Below are positions 1-7,905 of a stretch of 51,270 nt of DNA, piece after piece (positions within the stretch are counted from its first letter, which is position 1; each line of letters starts with the position of its first letter). The DNA lies in assembly GCA_021820065.1 (NCBI GenBank), contig JAKAEE010000018.1, forward strand, positions 2,523 through 53,792, read 5' to 3'. The translations under genes and the position numbers were made by a program. The notes below the pieces were generated by a model. It saw only the letters and a program-made list of their open reading frames with translations, was not told the DNA's origin and did not search any database. This DNA comes from Bacteroidota bacterium (GTDB taxonomy: Bacteria; Bacteroidota; Ignavibacteria; Ignavibacteriales; Melioribacteraceae).

Positions 1-194
1 CTGCGACTTTCCCGATTTCATCGGGACGCTCTATCTCACCTAATTTCAAACAACTTTTCAATCGATTTCTAAACTATTCTGTCGGGGAGACAGTCCGCCT
101 TTGGCGGATCGAACTGCGACTTTCCCGATTTCATCGGGACGCTCTATCTCACCTAATTTCAAACAACTTTTCAATCGATTTCTAAACTATTCTG
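1..194 (-). repeat. tandem tRNA-like remnants with inserted palindromes
   Basis: A 113-bp unit is repeated: the sequence at 1 recurs at 114 and runs into the intact tRNA-Pro gene at 195. The first copy carries the tRNA-Pro 3' acceptor strand (83-93), but where the T loop should be there is the perfect palindrome TCCGCCTTTGGCGGA (94-108). Where the anticodon arm should be there is TCCCGATTTCATCGGGA (about 123-139, and again near 10-26). The D-arm trace (CGCTCTA) follows. This looks like a decayed tRNA-Pro duplicate in which two arms were replaced by short palindromic elements. It is not a functional tRNA. The left end is cut by the window edge. Confidence 0.7.
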
Positions 195-269
195 TCGGGG
201 AGACAGGATTCGAACCTGCGACTTCTTGGTCCCAAACCAAGCGCTCTAGCCGGGCTGAGCTACTCCCCG
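195..269 (-). tRNA. tRNA-Pro (UGG)
   Basis: The minus strand folds as a complete cloverleaf. A 7-bp acceptor stem pairs CGGGGAG (269-263) with CTCCCCG (202-196), with discriminator A at 195. The D arm, a 17-nt anticodon arm with loop TTTGGGA giving anticodon UGG, and a T arm containing GGTTCGAATCC are all present. CCA is not encoded. The gene points away from lolC. Confidence 0.95.
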
Positions 270-400
270 TACGTTTAGAACAAAAAATGATTTCCAAAAT
301 TGGCTTTCAAAAATATATTATTGAAGCTGAAATGTCAATTTTGGCGCTCAGTTTTCGGTTTTTTTAATTTATTTATATCTTTACACAAAAAAAACTGCAC

Positions 401-1627
401 ATGTCTTTAGCCAGATTTCTCACAAAGCGATATCTAAAGTCAAAGAAAGATTCCCGGTTCATTTCGGTCATATCGACCATAACAATTCTCGGAATTACTC
501 TTGGCGTTGCCGTTGTAATAATGGCATTAACCATTCTTGACGGCTTTCAAAAAGTTGTTTCGGAAAAAATTGTTGAGTTTAATTCACACATTAAAGTAAT
601 AAGCTTCGGCAATCGAAATCTGCCGGATCCGAATGAAGTGGTTCCAGAAATTCAAAAACAATTCGGCAACGAATTTGTTTCTATCCAACCTTTCGTATCG
701 AAACTTGCTATCGCTAAATCACGGCATTTGACCGAAGGAGTAACGCTAATAGGTATCGACCCAAAATCTTCGGGTCTGCATAATGATAATCTAATACGGC
801 AGGGCGCTTTCGATCTTAATGACAACGATTCCACATCAAAAATTTTGCTTGGAGAAAAACTTGCCGAGAAAATGTTTGTTAAAGTCGGCGATAAAATTAC
901 TGTTTTCGGTTTACGAAACGACCAAGCTCCGTCAATGGACAATCCCCCGTCAATTGTTCAGTTTAGAGTTGCCGGAATTTACGAAAGCGGATTATCGGAA
1001 TACGATGATCTCAACGCCTTCATAAATATTTCGACTGCACAAAACATATTTGGAATGGGATCGCAGATTTCCGGTTACAACATTAAAGTGAAGGACATCG
1101 GCAAACTAAAAACTTTGAGCGACGAGCTTCAAGATTTTCTCGGTTACCCTTACTATGTGAGAACAATTTTTCAAGTGCATCAAAATATTTTTACTTGGCT
1201 GGATTTGCAGAAGAAACCGATTCCAATTGTTCTCGGATTGATAATTTTTGTAGCGGTATTCAACATTGTCGGAACTTTGCTCATGCTTGTTCTGGAACGG
1301 ACAAAGGCAATCGGAATCTTAAGATCGATCGGCGGCAACCGTAAATTGATCATGAAAATTTTTCTTTATCATGCCGTTTACTTAACTGTAATCGGAATTG
1401 CAGCCGGCAATATTCTTGCATTCATAATGAGTTATTTACAGGAAAAATTCGACATCATTTCTCTTCCTGGTAAAGTTTACTTTGTTACAAAAGTTCCGAT
1501 TGCAATCAGTGGCGATAATTATCTTCTCGTTTCCGGCGTCACATTAGTTGTTGCGTTAGGCGCGTCGTTACTCCCGGCGTTCATCGCATCTAGAATAAAA
1601 CCGATTTCTGCTATAAGGTTCGATTGA
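401..1627 (+). CDS. lolC: LolC/E-type lipoprotein-releasing ABC permease
   Basis: This 408-residue integral membrane protein is an FtsX/MacB-type permease of the LolCDE system, which extracts lipoproteins from the inner membrane for delivery to the outer membrane. Visible features are an N-terminal transmembrane segment (about 20-50) after a basic start, a large periplasmic domain (about 50-265) and three C-terminal transmembrane segments with the family motif LERTKAIGILRSIGG near 300. Its stop is followed two bases later by a second permease and then by the ATPase, so the three form one transcription unit encoding a heteromeric transporter. No clear Shine-Dalgarno precedes the ATG. The LolC versus LolE assignment is by order only. 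Confidence 0.88.
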   Translation: MSLARFLTKRYLKSKKDSRFISVISTITILGITLGVAVVIMALTILDGFQKVVSEKIVEFNSHIKVISFGNRNLPDPNEVVPEIQKQFGNEFVSIQPFVSKLAIAKSRHLTEGVTLIGIDPKSSGLHNDNLIRQGAFDLNDNDSTSKILLGEKLAEKMFVKVGDKITVFGLRNDQAPSMDNPPSIVQFRVAGIYESGLSEYDDLNAFINISTAQNIFGMGSQISGYNIKVKDIGKLKTLSDELQDFLGYPYYVRTIFQVHQNIFTWLDLQKKPIPIVLGLIIFVAVFNIVGTLLMLVLERTKAIGILRSIGGNRKLIMKIFLYHAVYLTVIGIAAGNILAFIMSYLQEKFDIISLPGKVYFVTKVPIAISGDNYLLVSGVTLVVALGASLLPAFIASRIKPISAIRFD

Positions 1628-1628
1628 C

Positions 1629-2852
1629 ATGATAGAATTCTTAATTGCCAAAAGATATTTGCGGTCGAAACGGAAATTGAATTTCATCACGGTGATTTCA
1701 ATTCTGTCAACGTTGGGAATTACAATTGGCGTTGCCGCACTTGTTATTGTATTGTCTGTCTTCAACGGGTTCGGTTCCATCGTTACATCTATCCTCGTCA
1801 ACTTCGATCCGCACGTAAAAATTTCGGTGATTGATGAATCCGGTTACGCGCATCTTGCAGACGTTGAAAAAGATATTCAAAACATTTCCGGAGTTGAATC
1901 TTACTCCCCTTTCATTGACGGGAAAGCAATTCTGCTTAACAAACGTTCCTACGAAATTGTGAACATGACTGGTATTCAAGCGCCGAAAGGCAATGAAACA
2001 TGGGGCGTCGCGTCAAAAATTTTCAGCGGTAAACCTGATCTTTCAGGCGATGGAGACAAAATATTTCTTGGACTACCGCTGGCGTTGAGATTATCCGCAC
2101 GTGTCGGCGATACGATCACCGCTACTTCGGCTTATAACATAGAAAAGACTATTACCACGCTCGCAATTCCGCAGACAAGAAAATTTGAAGTCACTGGAAT
2201 TTTTGAATCCAACAATCGCGACTATGACGTAGCGTATTCGTTCACTTCAATCCGTTCCGCGCAAAGACTGTTTGGATTGAAAAACAAAATTACCGGATTC
2301 GAATTGCGGCTGTACGATTTTCATAACGCCGATAAAGTGAAGCGCGAACTGGAAAGCAAGCTTGACAAAAAAATGTTTTCCGTGAACACCTGGTATGATC
2401 TCCACAAAGAACTTTACAACGTAATGCTGATCGAAAGATGGGGCGCGTACATCCTTCTCTGTCTGATCATTGCAGTTGCGGTGTTCAACATTTTTGCATC
2501 GCTAACAATGACCGTCATCGAAAAGAAAAAAGATATCGGCGTTATGCGCTCGATGGGAATGAACAGAAAATCTATCCGGCAAATTTTTATGTTCGAAGGA
2601 ATTTTTGTCGGGGTCATCGGAACAATTCTCGGTCTTCTTCTCGGAATTCTTGTTTGTTATTTGCAGATCACATACAATTTCTATCCGCTCGATCCAACGA
2701 AATACATAATCAGTTCGCTGCCAGTTGAAATTAGAGTTTCGGATATCTTCGCAATCGGCGCAATGTCTATGCTGCTTGCATTCTTAGCGGCTCTTTATCC
2801 GGCTAAACGCGCCGCGCGAACAAACGTAATCGAATCTATTAAGTACGAATAA
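1629..2852 (+). CDS. lolE: LolE/C-type lipoprotein-releasing ABC permease
   Basis: This is the second permease of the Lol unit, 407 residues, paralogous to the preceding gene. It has the same layout: N-terminal transmembrane helix, periplasmic MacB-like domain, then three helices with the conserved cytoplasmic coupling stretch EKKKDIGVMRSMG near 297. The start lies two bases after the upstream stop, which suggests translational coupling. Together with the previous protein and the ATPase it would form the LolC-LolE-LolD2 complex. The family call is firm; which subunit it is remains formally uncertain. Confidence 0.88.
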   Translation: MIEFLIAKRYLRSKRKLNFITVISILSTLGITIGVAALVIVLSVFNGFGSIVTSILVNFDPHVKISVIDESGYAHLADVEKDIQNISGVESYSPFIDGKAILLNKRSYEIVNMTGIQAPKGNETWGVASKIFSGKPDLSGDGDKIFLGLPLALRLSARVGDTITATSAYNIEKTITTLAIPQTRKFEVTGIFESNNRDYDVAYSFTSIRSAQRLFGLKNKITGFELRLYDFHNADKVKRELESKLDKKMFSVNTWYDLHKELYNVMLIERWGAYILLCLIIAVAVFNIFASLTMTVIEKKKDIGVMRSMGMNRKSIRQIFMFEGIFVGVIGTILGLLLGILVCYLQITYNFYPLDPTKYIISSLPVEIRVSDIFAIGAMSMLLAFLAALYPAKRAARTNVIESIKYE

Positions 2853-2865
2853 CAAAAGGTTCACA

Positions 2866-3549
2866 ATGACGAACGACAAAATTATTCTTGAAGCAAAAAA
2901 TATTCACAAAGCTTTTTTGAAAAAGGATGATCAGCGGCTTGAAATTCTTAAAGGTGTTTCGCTTCAAGTAGAGCAAGGTTTGATAAGCGTAATTGTCGGT
3001 GCGTCCGGCGCCGGTAAGAGCACTTTGCTTCACATTATGAGCGGTTTGGATAATGCCGATCAAGGCGATGTAGTTTTGAAAGGAACGGATATTTTTTCTT
3101 TAGGCGATGATAAACTTTCCAAATTCCGAAACCGGCACATTGGATTCGTATTTCAGTTCCATCATCTTCTGCCGGAGTTTGATGCGCTTGAGAACGTTGC
3201 AATACCCGTTATGATTTCCGGTGAGTCCAAAACTAAATCTTTTGCCCGCGCGAACGAACTTCTCAATTTGGTCGGCTTGAACGAAAGACTTCACCACAAA
3301 CCATCAGAACTTTCCGGCGGCGAACAGCAGCGTGTTGCGGTTGCACGTGCGCTTGCCAACAATCCCGATATTGTTTTTGCCGATGAACCTACCGGTAATC
3401 TGGATTCCGTTAACAGCGAAATGCTTCACAAACTTTTTGTTGAGTTGAAACAAAAACTTGGCGTAACCTTTCTGGTTGTTACTCACAATCCTGAACTGGT
3501 AAAACTCGGCGACAAAGTTTTTGAAATGAAAGACGGAAAAATTTCTTAA
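2866..3549 (+). CDS. lolD: LolD ABC ATPase
   Basis: This 227-residue ATPase energises the two upstream permeases. It has Walker [10 protein letters not shown] near 45, a Q-loop, the signature [15 protein letters not shown] near 147, Walker [14 protein letters not shown] and the H-loop THNPE. The LolD/MacB/FtsE subfamily is recognisable from DEPTGNLD. It starts 13 bases after the lolE-like stop with an AAAGG ribosome site. The length is normal for LolD. Confidence 0.92.
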   Translation: MTNDKIILEAKNIHKAFLKKDDQRLEILKGVSLQVEQGLISVIVGASGAGKSTLLHIMSGLDNADQGDVVLKGTDIFSLGDDKLSKFRNRHIGFVFQFHHLLPEFDALENVAIPVMISGESKTKSFARANELLNLVGLNERLHHKPSELSGGEQQRVAVARALANNPDIVFADEPTGNLDSVNSEMLHKLFVELKQKLGVTFLVVTHNPELVKLGDKVFEMKDGKIS

Positions 3550-3673
3550 CTACCCCTTTCATTCTCCCAGCAGTCGTCAATGACCAAGGCACAACATCCA
3601 TTAAAATCTCTTAAGATTCATTACAAATATTTTTATATTTCTTTACACCTTTCATGATAACTGCGAGGTAAAG

Positions 3674-5422
3674 ATGAACGTACTTTTCTTTTTAGCCATT
3701 CCAATAATTTTATTTTTCTTAGCAAGTAAATTTTATGCAAAATGGATTGCCAAAAACTTGGGCGAAAATGCCGGCAATCCTACTCCGGCTGTAACAATTA
3801 ATGACGGACGCGATTACGTGCCTACAAAGCGTTACGTTGTGTTTGCTCATCATTTTTCCGCAATAGCCGGCGCAGGACCGATCATTGGGCCAACGATGGC
3901 GGTACTTTACGGATTTATTCCCGCATGGATGTGGGTTGTAGTTGGCGGAATTTTCCTCGGCGCTGTTCATGATTTCACTACGATGTTCATCAGCTTGCGT
4001 GAAAAAGGAAAATCAATTGCGGAAGTTGCAAGAAACACTCTCGGCAAAACCGGTTTTAATTTGATGATCACTTTCACAATTATGATGCTGCTTTTGGTCT
4101 GCTCATCTTTCTTGAGCGCAACGGCAATTTCTCTAACATCGCTCTGGCCTCTTTCAAAACTTGGCGTTGAAGGAACAGATACTATCTTAAAAACAATCAC
4201 TGCCGATGGAATTACTTACGGAAGAATCGGCGGCATCGCATCAACATCTGTAATTTTTATAACACTCTGCGCGCCGTTTCTCGGCTGGCTGATTCACAAG
4301 AAAGGAATTAAAACTTTATACGCTTACCTTCTCGCTTCTGCAATCTGCATAATTTCTGTTCTGCTGGGAATTCAATTCCCCGTTTCGTTACAGCCGTTCC
4401 ATTGGATGATAATTATTTCAATTTATGTTTTGATTGCATCGGGAACACCTGTGTGGATAATTCTTCAGCCGCGTGATTTCATAAACGTGCAAATTCTTTA
4501 CGGCGGAATTCTTTTGATGGTAATCTCTTTACTCTCCGTTGGATTCGGCGGCGCGTCAGTCTCGCTTCCAAATTTTAATTTTTCTGAAGGCGCTCAAAGT
4601 CTCGGAATGATTTGGCCAATGATGTTTATAACGATTGCGTGCGGCGCTATATCGGGATTCCATTCGCTTGTTGGCGGCGGAACAACTTGTAAACAACTTT
4701 CAAATGAAACCGATGCGCGCAAAGTGAGTTTTAATTCCATGCTTTTGGAATCGCTGCTTGCTATCTGCGTTCTTCTCGCTATCGGCGTTGGATTAAGTTT
4801 TATAGATTACAAATCAATTGTCTGGCCATCCGACCCGGCGATTAAGTCGAATCCAATTTTAGGATTTTCTCTTGCCTCGGGAAATTTATTCCACCAAGGT
4901 TTAGGAATACCGGTTTCACTCGGCACCGTATTTGGAATTTTACTCGTCGAAGGATTTGTTATTACAACGCTCGATGCAGCGGTAAGACTTAATAGATATT
5001 TGTTCGAAGAGTTATGGGTAATTCTTTTTCAGAATCCGAAACCCTTCCTAAAAAACTACTGGTTCAATTCTTTACTGACCGTTATTTTCATGTTTGTGCT
5101 TGCATACTCAAATGCGTTCTCGGTTCTCTGGCCGATTTTCGGAACTGCAAATCAGCTTCTTGCCGCACTTGCGCTGATAACGGTTTCAAGCTGGCTGGTA
5201 TTGAAGGGGAAGAAATATTTCTTCGCGCTCTTCCCTGCTCTCTTTATGCTCGCAACAACTATTACTTCATTGGTAATTCTGTTTTTGAGTTACGTTGAGA
5301 AAAGCAATTACATCCTTATTGTTGTAGATGTTTTTCTCTTTATGCTTTCGCTTGGAGTTGTGGTGCTGGCGGTAAATATTTTTTTGAAGAAAAGCAAAAG
5401 AGAAGTTGTTTTAGAAAAATGA
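3674..5422 (+). CDS. cstA: carbon starvation CstA-family peptide/pyruvate permease
   Basis: This 582-residue polytopic membrane protein belongs to the CstA family, whose members import peptides or pyruvate, mainly when carbon is limiting. The N-terminal region has the family signature: one helix, then the conserved stretch around GRDYVPTKRYVVFAHHF (near 47-63) and IAGAGPIIGPT. About sixteen further hydrophobic segments follow. Its length is shorter than E. coli CstA (about 700) but normal for the compact clade. A strong GAGGT site lies 5 bases before the ATG. It stands alone after a 124-bp gap from lolD. The exact substrate cannot be told from sequence. Confidence 0.9.
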   Translation: MNVLFFLAIPIILFFLASKFYAKWIAKNLGENAGNPTPAVTINDGRDYVPTKRYVVFAHHFSAIAGAGPIIGPTMAVLYGFIPAWMWVVVGGIFLGAVHDFTTMFISLREKGKSIAEVARNTLGKTGFNLMITFTIMMLLLVCSSFLSATAISLTSLWPLSKLGVEGTDTILKTITADGITYGRIGGIASTSVIFITLCAPFLGWLIHKKGIKTLYAYLLASAICIISVLLGIQFPVSLQPFHWMIIISIYVLIASGTPVWIILQPRDFINVQILYGGILLMVISLLSVGFGGASVSLPNFNFSEGAQSLGMIWPMMFITIACGAISGFHSLVGGGTTCKQLSNETDARKVSFNSMLLESLLAICVLLAIGVGLSFIDYKSIVWPSDPAIKSNPILGFSLASGNLFHQGLGIPVSLGTVFGILLVEGFVITTLDAAVRLNRYLFEELWVILFQNPKPFLKNYWFNSLLTVIFMFVLAYSNAFSVLWPIFGTANQLLAALALITVSSWLVLKGKKYFFALFPALFMLATTITSLVILFLSYVEKSNYILIVVDVFLFMLSLGVVVLAVNIFLKKSKREVVLEK

Positions 5423-5431
5423 TCGTGTCTT

Positions 5432-5490
5432 GAACATAGTACTGCGGCTGAACGTATATCTATGTTCCTTAAACAAATAACCCGTTCAGC
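5432..5490 (+). other. two interleaved inverted repeats (possible pseudoknot)
   Basis: Arms GAACATAG (5432-5439) and CTATGTTC (5460-5467) interlock with arms GCTGAACG (5447-5454) and CGTTCAGC (5483-5490). Both pairs are perfect 8-mers, in the gap between the cstA-like stop and the next gene. They could be mutually exclusive hairpins or an H-type pseudoknot. No typical T-run terminator follows. The function is unknown. Confidence 0.4.
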
Positions 5491-5504
5491 ATAAGTATAA
5501 GTAT

Positions 5505-6017
5505 GTGATAGTGAATAATAAAGTTATTACAATAAATATCATCTTGGCATTTGTTCTGTTTTTTACTTTTACAAATGTTTATTCTCAGAACAAATCTATT
5601 CCAAGTCGAGATTGGCTTACAGTAGGAGGTGGGATTGGTGAAAAAATGCATTTCAGTAGTTTTATCAGTTATACGTTTGTCGGTGATAATGTTTATCAGC
5701 TTTCAATTAACGGTAATCAAGAGTTTTCAATATTAGGTGTTGCTAATCCAAATTATGTTGTATCAGCGTCTTTTACATATTGTGAAAAAAGAAATTGGAC
5801 TTTTGGTTTTGGGACATTGTCTGCTGGTCCGTCAGTAGTATTTGGTAAAAAGAAAAATGAAAATATAAAATATACTGTTGGAGTTAATGTCGGCAGTCAG
5901 TTTCTATTTACTCCTTTAGATGAGCTGGGTCTTGGATTTGACGCTTTTCTTAATCTAAATTTTTATGAAACGATTTATGGTTTTCGAATTGCTGTCTTTT
6001 TTAAATCAATAAAATAG
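5505..6017 (+). CDS. secreted protein of unknown function
   Basis: I do not recognise this family. It is 170 residues if the GTG at 5505 is the start; another GTG lies two codons on and no clear ribosome site decides. Residues 8-28 form a hydrophobic signal peptide ending in a VYSQ-type cleavage region. The rest is glycine- and aromatic-rich with alternating hydrophobic residues, as in small outer-membrane beta-structures, and it ends in an aromatic strand (GFRIAVFF) typical of such proteins. Its AT-rich codon use and position next to attC-like repeats suggest it is accessory DNA. Confidence 0.6.
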   Translation: MIVNNKVITINIILAFVLFFTFTNVYSQNKSIPSRDWLTVGGGIGEKMHFSSFISYTFVGDNVYQLSINGNQEFSILGVANPNYVVSASFTYCEKRNWTFGFGTLSAGPSVVFGKKKNENIKYTVGVNVGSQFLFTPLDELGLGFDAFLNLNFYETIYGFRIAVFFKSIK

Positions 6018-6177
6018 CACCTACCCGCGTCTGCGGAACGCTGTAATCGGTCGTGTTATTTGCAGTTTAGCATCGCTGTGAAAGTTGAAGAGGGGACGTA
6101 AATAAAAAACATAAACAATAAGTAGTTGTATTTGTAGCGGACACTTTGTGGCGCCGCTTAAGACAAGCCGTTATAAG
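6018..6177 (+). repeat. attC-like site, long type
   Basis: This 160-bp intergenic stretch begins right after a stop codon and ends in GTTATAAG (6170-6177). It shares ordered blocks (CCGCGTCT, GCGGAAC, TCGGTCGT, GCAGTTTA-like, TTTGTGGCGCCGCTT-like) with the site at 30886-31054 on the other strand. Its last bases, GTTATAAG, are nearly the reverse complement of CTTATATC found just after the following toxin gene, as expected for an integron cassette start. No integrase gene is nearby. Confidence 0.5.
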
Positions 6178-6252
6178 TCTCAAGAGTTGATTTGATATTG
6201 ATTAAGACTACTTAAAGGACTATATTATAGTCGCCAAAAGAAAGGGAATAAA

Positions 6253-6555
6253 ATGAAATTTAGTGAAGCTGTAAAACCAATTAGTTATTTAAAAACTCAT
6301 GCCTCCGAAGTTGTTCGTGATGTTGCGGAAAACCGGAAAACATTAATTATTACTCATAATGGTGAAGCAAAAGTTATTCTTCAAGATGTTAAAGTGTATG
6401 AGAAGACACAAGAGAGTATTGCTCTGTTAAAAATACTCGCGTTAAGCGGAAGAGAAATCAAAAAGGGTAATTATAAAACACTTGAAAAATCGTTTGAAAA
6501 AATTCGAAATCGTATAAATGATTTTAAGCGTGGCCAGCGTGAAGTTCAAAGTTAA
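6253..6555 (+). CDS. Phd/YefM-family antitoxin
   Basis: This 100-residue protein has the Phd/YefM fold. The N-terminal segment (1-55) contains the typical pattern FSEAVKPISYLKTHASEVV, a short linker and NRKTLIITHNGEAKVIL, which forms the DNA-binding dimer. The basic C-terminal tail would wrap and neutralise the toxin. It starts after an AAAGGGA ribosome site and overlaps the downstream ParE-like gene, as in type II toxin-antitoxin operons, where the antitoxin also represses its own promoter. The cassette-like sites on both sides suggest mobility. Confidence 0.85.
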   Translation: MKFSEAVKPISYLKTHASEVVRDVAENRKTLIITHNGEAKVILQDVKVYEKTQESIALLKILALSGREIKKGNYKTLEKSFEKIRNRINDFKRGQREVQS

Positions 6556-6865
6556 TATCGTTTTTTCTGCTGAAGAAGACTTATTTGAAATTTATCAATA
6601 TGTTTTCTTCAATGATTCAGAAGAAAAAGCTGAAAAATTATACTCGAAATTGTATGAAAAATGTTTATCTCTTCAAGATTATCCAAATCGTGGTCATGTC
6701 CCCCCAGAATTGAGCTTACTTGGTATGGATGATTTCCTAGAACTAAGCTATAAACCATATCGTATTATTTATCAAATCATAGAGAAAGTAGTTTTTATCC
6801 ATTGCGTTTTAGATGGTCGCAGAGATATGCAAAAACTATTACAAGAAAGATTAATGCGAGAATAA
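6539..6865 (+). CDS. RelE/ParE-family toxin
   Basis: This small toxin is about 108 residues from the GTG at 6539 that opens VKFKVN; an ATG seven codons earlier (6518) gives 115 residues. It has the RelE/ParE pattern: two N-terminal helices after a beta strand (FSAEEDLFEIYQYV), the SLQDYPNRGHVP linker and C-terminal strands YRIIYQI and VFIHCVLDGRRD. Family members inhibit gyrase (ParE) or cut mRNA on ribosomes (RelE); which applies cannot be told. It overlaps the antitoxin gene by 17 bases, so the two are translationally coupled. Confidence 0.85.
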   Translation: MKFKVNIVFSAEEDLFEIYQYVFFNDSEEKAEKLYSKLYEKCLSLQDYPNRGHVPPELSLLGMDDFLELSYKPYRIIYQIIEKVVFIHCVLDGRRDMQKLLQERLMRE

Positions 6866-6867
6866 AT

Positions 6868-6991
6868 CGCCTTATATCAAGCCGCTCCCCGCAACAGAAC
6901 TGCGGGACGCATCCCGACAAATAACGCCGGGACACAGAAAACGTGAAGAACGCGAATCTGCGGGGCAGGCTTAAGGCAACGTCGCTAAAAA
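6868..6991 (+). repeat. attC-like site, GC-rich type
   Basis: The site begins three bases after the toxin stop with CTTATATC AAGCCG and contains palindromic CCCCGCA/TGCGGG stems. It ends with the block GCGAATCTGCGGGGCAGG, CTTAAGGCAACGTCGCTAAA. The end block is shared with the minus-strand sites at 28559-28702 and 23715-23850. The CAAGCC/GGCTTA inner boxes and the palindromic centre match attC architecture. The right end is degenerate, with no clear GTTRRRY. Confidence 0.5.
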
Positions 6992-7020
6992 AAGTAAAAT
7001 TACTGAACCTGAAAGACTGT

Positions 7021-7407
7021 ATGAGCATTAAAATTGTAAGACTTGGAACTCCGAGGGAAAAAGGAGAAGGACTGCGAATCGGAACAGTTAGGCGTCCCCC
7101 GCGCGGCGTGCGGAAGGAAGTTTTTTCGAAACTGAATTACTACGACGTTTGGTTCCCCAATCTTTCGCCTAGCGATGCATTGGTCAAACAAGCCCAAGCT
7201 TCTGAAGATGAAAAATCTTGGGACACATTCAAACGCAAATTCATTGCTGAATTGAAATCACCCAGTGCTAGTAAGGATTTGGATTTGCTGGCCGCGCTTT
7301 CTCATCAAACAAATTTATCTATCGGCTGCTATTGCGAAAACGAAAGCCGCTGCCATCGCTCGATCTTGAAAAAGCTTCTTATTCAAAGAGGTGCCGACGT
7401 AAAATAA
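7021..7407 (+). CDS. DUF488-family protein
   Basis: This is a DUF488 protein of 128 residues from the ATG at 7021. The reading frame is open 26 codons upstream, but that part lies in the repeat site, so the inner start is preferred. The core is recognisable: IGTVRRPPRGVRK early, YDVWFPNLSPSDALVK in the middle, and the C-terminal CYCENESRCHRSILKKLL with paired cysteines. DUF488 proteins are small and cytoplasmic with no settled biochemical role. It may be the unit downstream of the toxin-antitoxin cassette, but no closing site follows it. Confidence 0.75.
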   Translation: MSIKIVRLGTPREKGEGLRIGTVRRPPRGVRKEVFSKLNYYDVWFPNLSPSDALVKQAQASEDEKSWDTFKRKFIAELKSPSASKDLDLLAALSHQTNLSIGCYCENESRCHRSILKKLLIQRGADVK

Positions 7408-7470
7408 ATCCGAGTACAATAACATGGCAGTCAATGACTACTCCTTGACTGAGCTATTTAGAAAGATGAT

Positions 7471-7905
7471 ATGATTCTAAAATTTTTATTACTGGCACTC
7501 TTCGGTATTTCGATGGCGCACCTGGAAGGTGTAGTTGTTGTGTATCTCCGCAAAGCTCTTGGTATTCTTGACCCGGAATCAAATAAAGCAGCTATTAAAA
7601 ATTTTCCAGAACGTTATGTATTAATTGAACAGACGCGAGAAGCCGCAACAATTATCATGATTGTAACTTTATCATTTGTGGTTGGAAAAACATGGCTGGA
7701 TAAACTAATTGTTTTTTTCTGGGTTTTCGCTTTCTGGGATTTATTTTATTACGTCTCTCTTTACCTTCTGATTAAGTGGCCTCCGACTTTCAAAACAATT
7801 GATGTTCTGTTTCTTATTCCGCGCCCTTGGATTGCGCCGGTCTGGTTTCCAATCGGAATTTCTTCAATGACAATTATTCTTATAGCTCTTTTATATCTTC
7901 TGTAA
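7471..7905 (+). CDS. small four-helix membrane protein, unknown
   Basis: I do not recognise the family. The 144-residue protein has four hydrophobic segments (about 1-30, 60-80, 85-105, 120-143). A conserved-looking loop LRKALGILDPESN follows the first helix, and a WPPTFKTIDVLFLIPRPWIAPVWFP stretch precedes the last. It has no signal cleavage site. Its 3' end overlaps the convergent aminopeptidase gene by 15 bases. The GATAT ribosome site is weak. Confidence 0.6.
   Translation: MILKFLLLALFGISMAHLEGVVVVYLRKALGILDPESNKAAIKNFPERYVLIEQTREAATIIMIVTLSFVVGKTWLDKLIVFFWVFAFWDLFYYVSLYLLIKWPPTFKTIDVLFLIPRPWIAPVWFPIGISSMTIILIALLYLL

Noticed and set aside
101..367. Open frame of 88 codons on the plus strand across the first tRNA.
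   Set aside because: It reads through antisense tRNA-Pro and palindromic repeats and has no ribosome site.
7428..7451. Hairpin CAGTCAA...TTGACTG after the DUF488 gene.
   Set aside because: Only 7 bp with a 10-base loop and no T run, so it is too weak to call a terminator.
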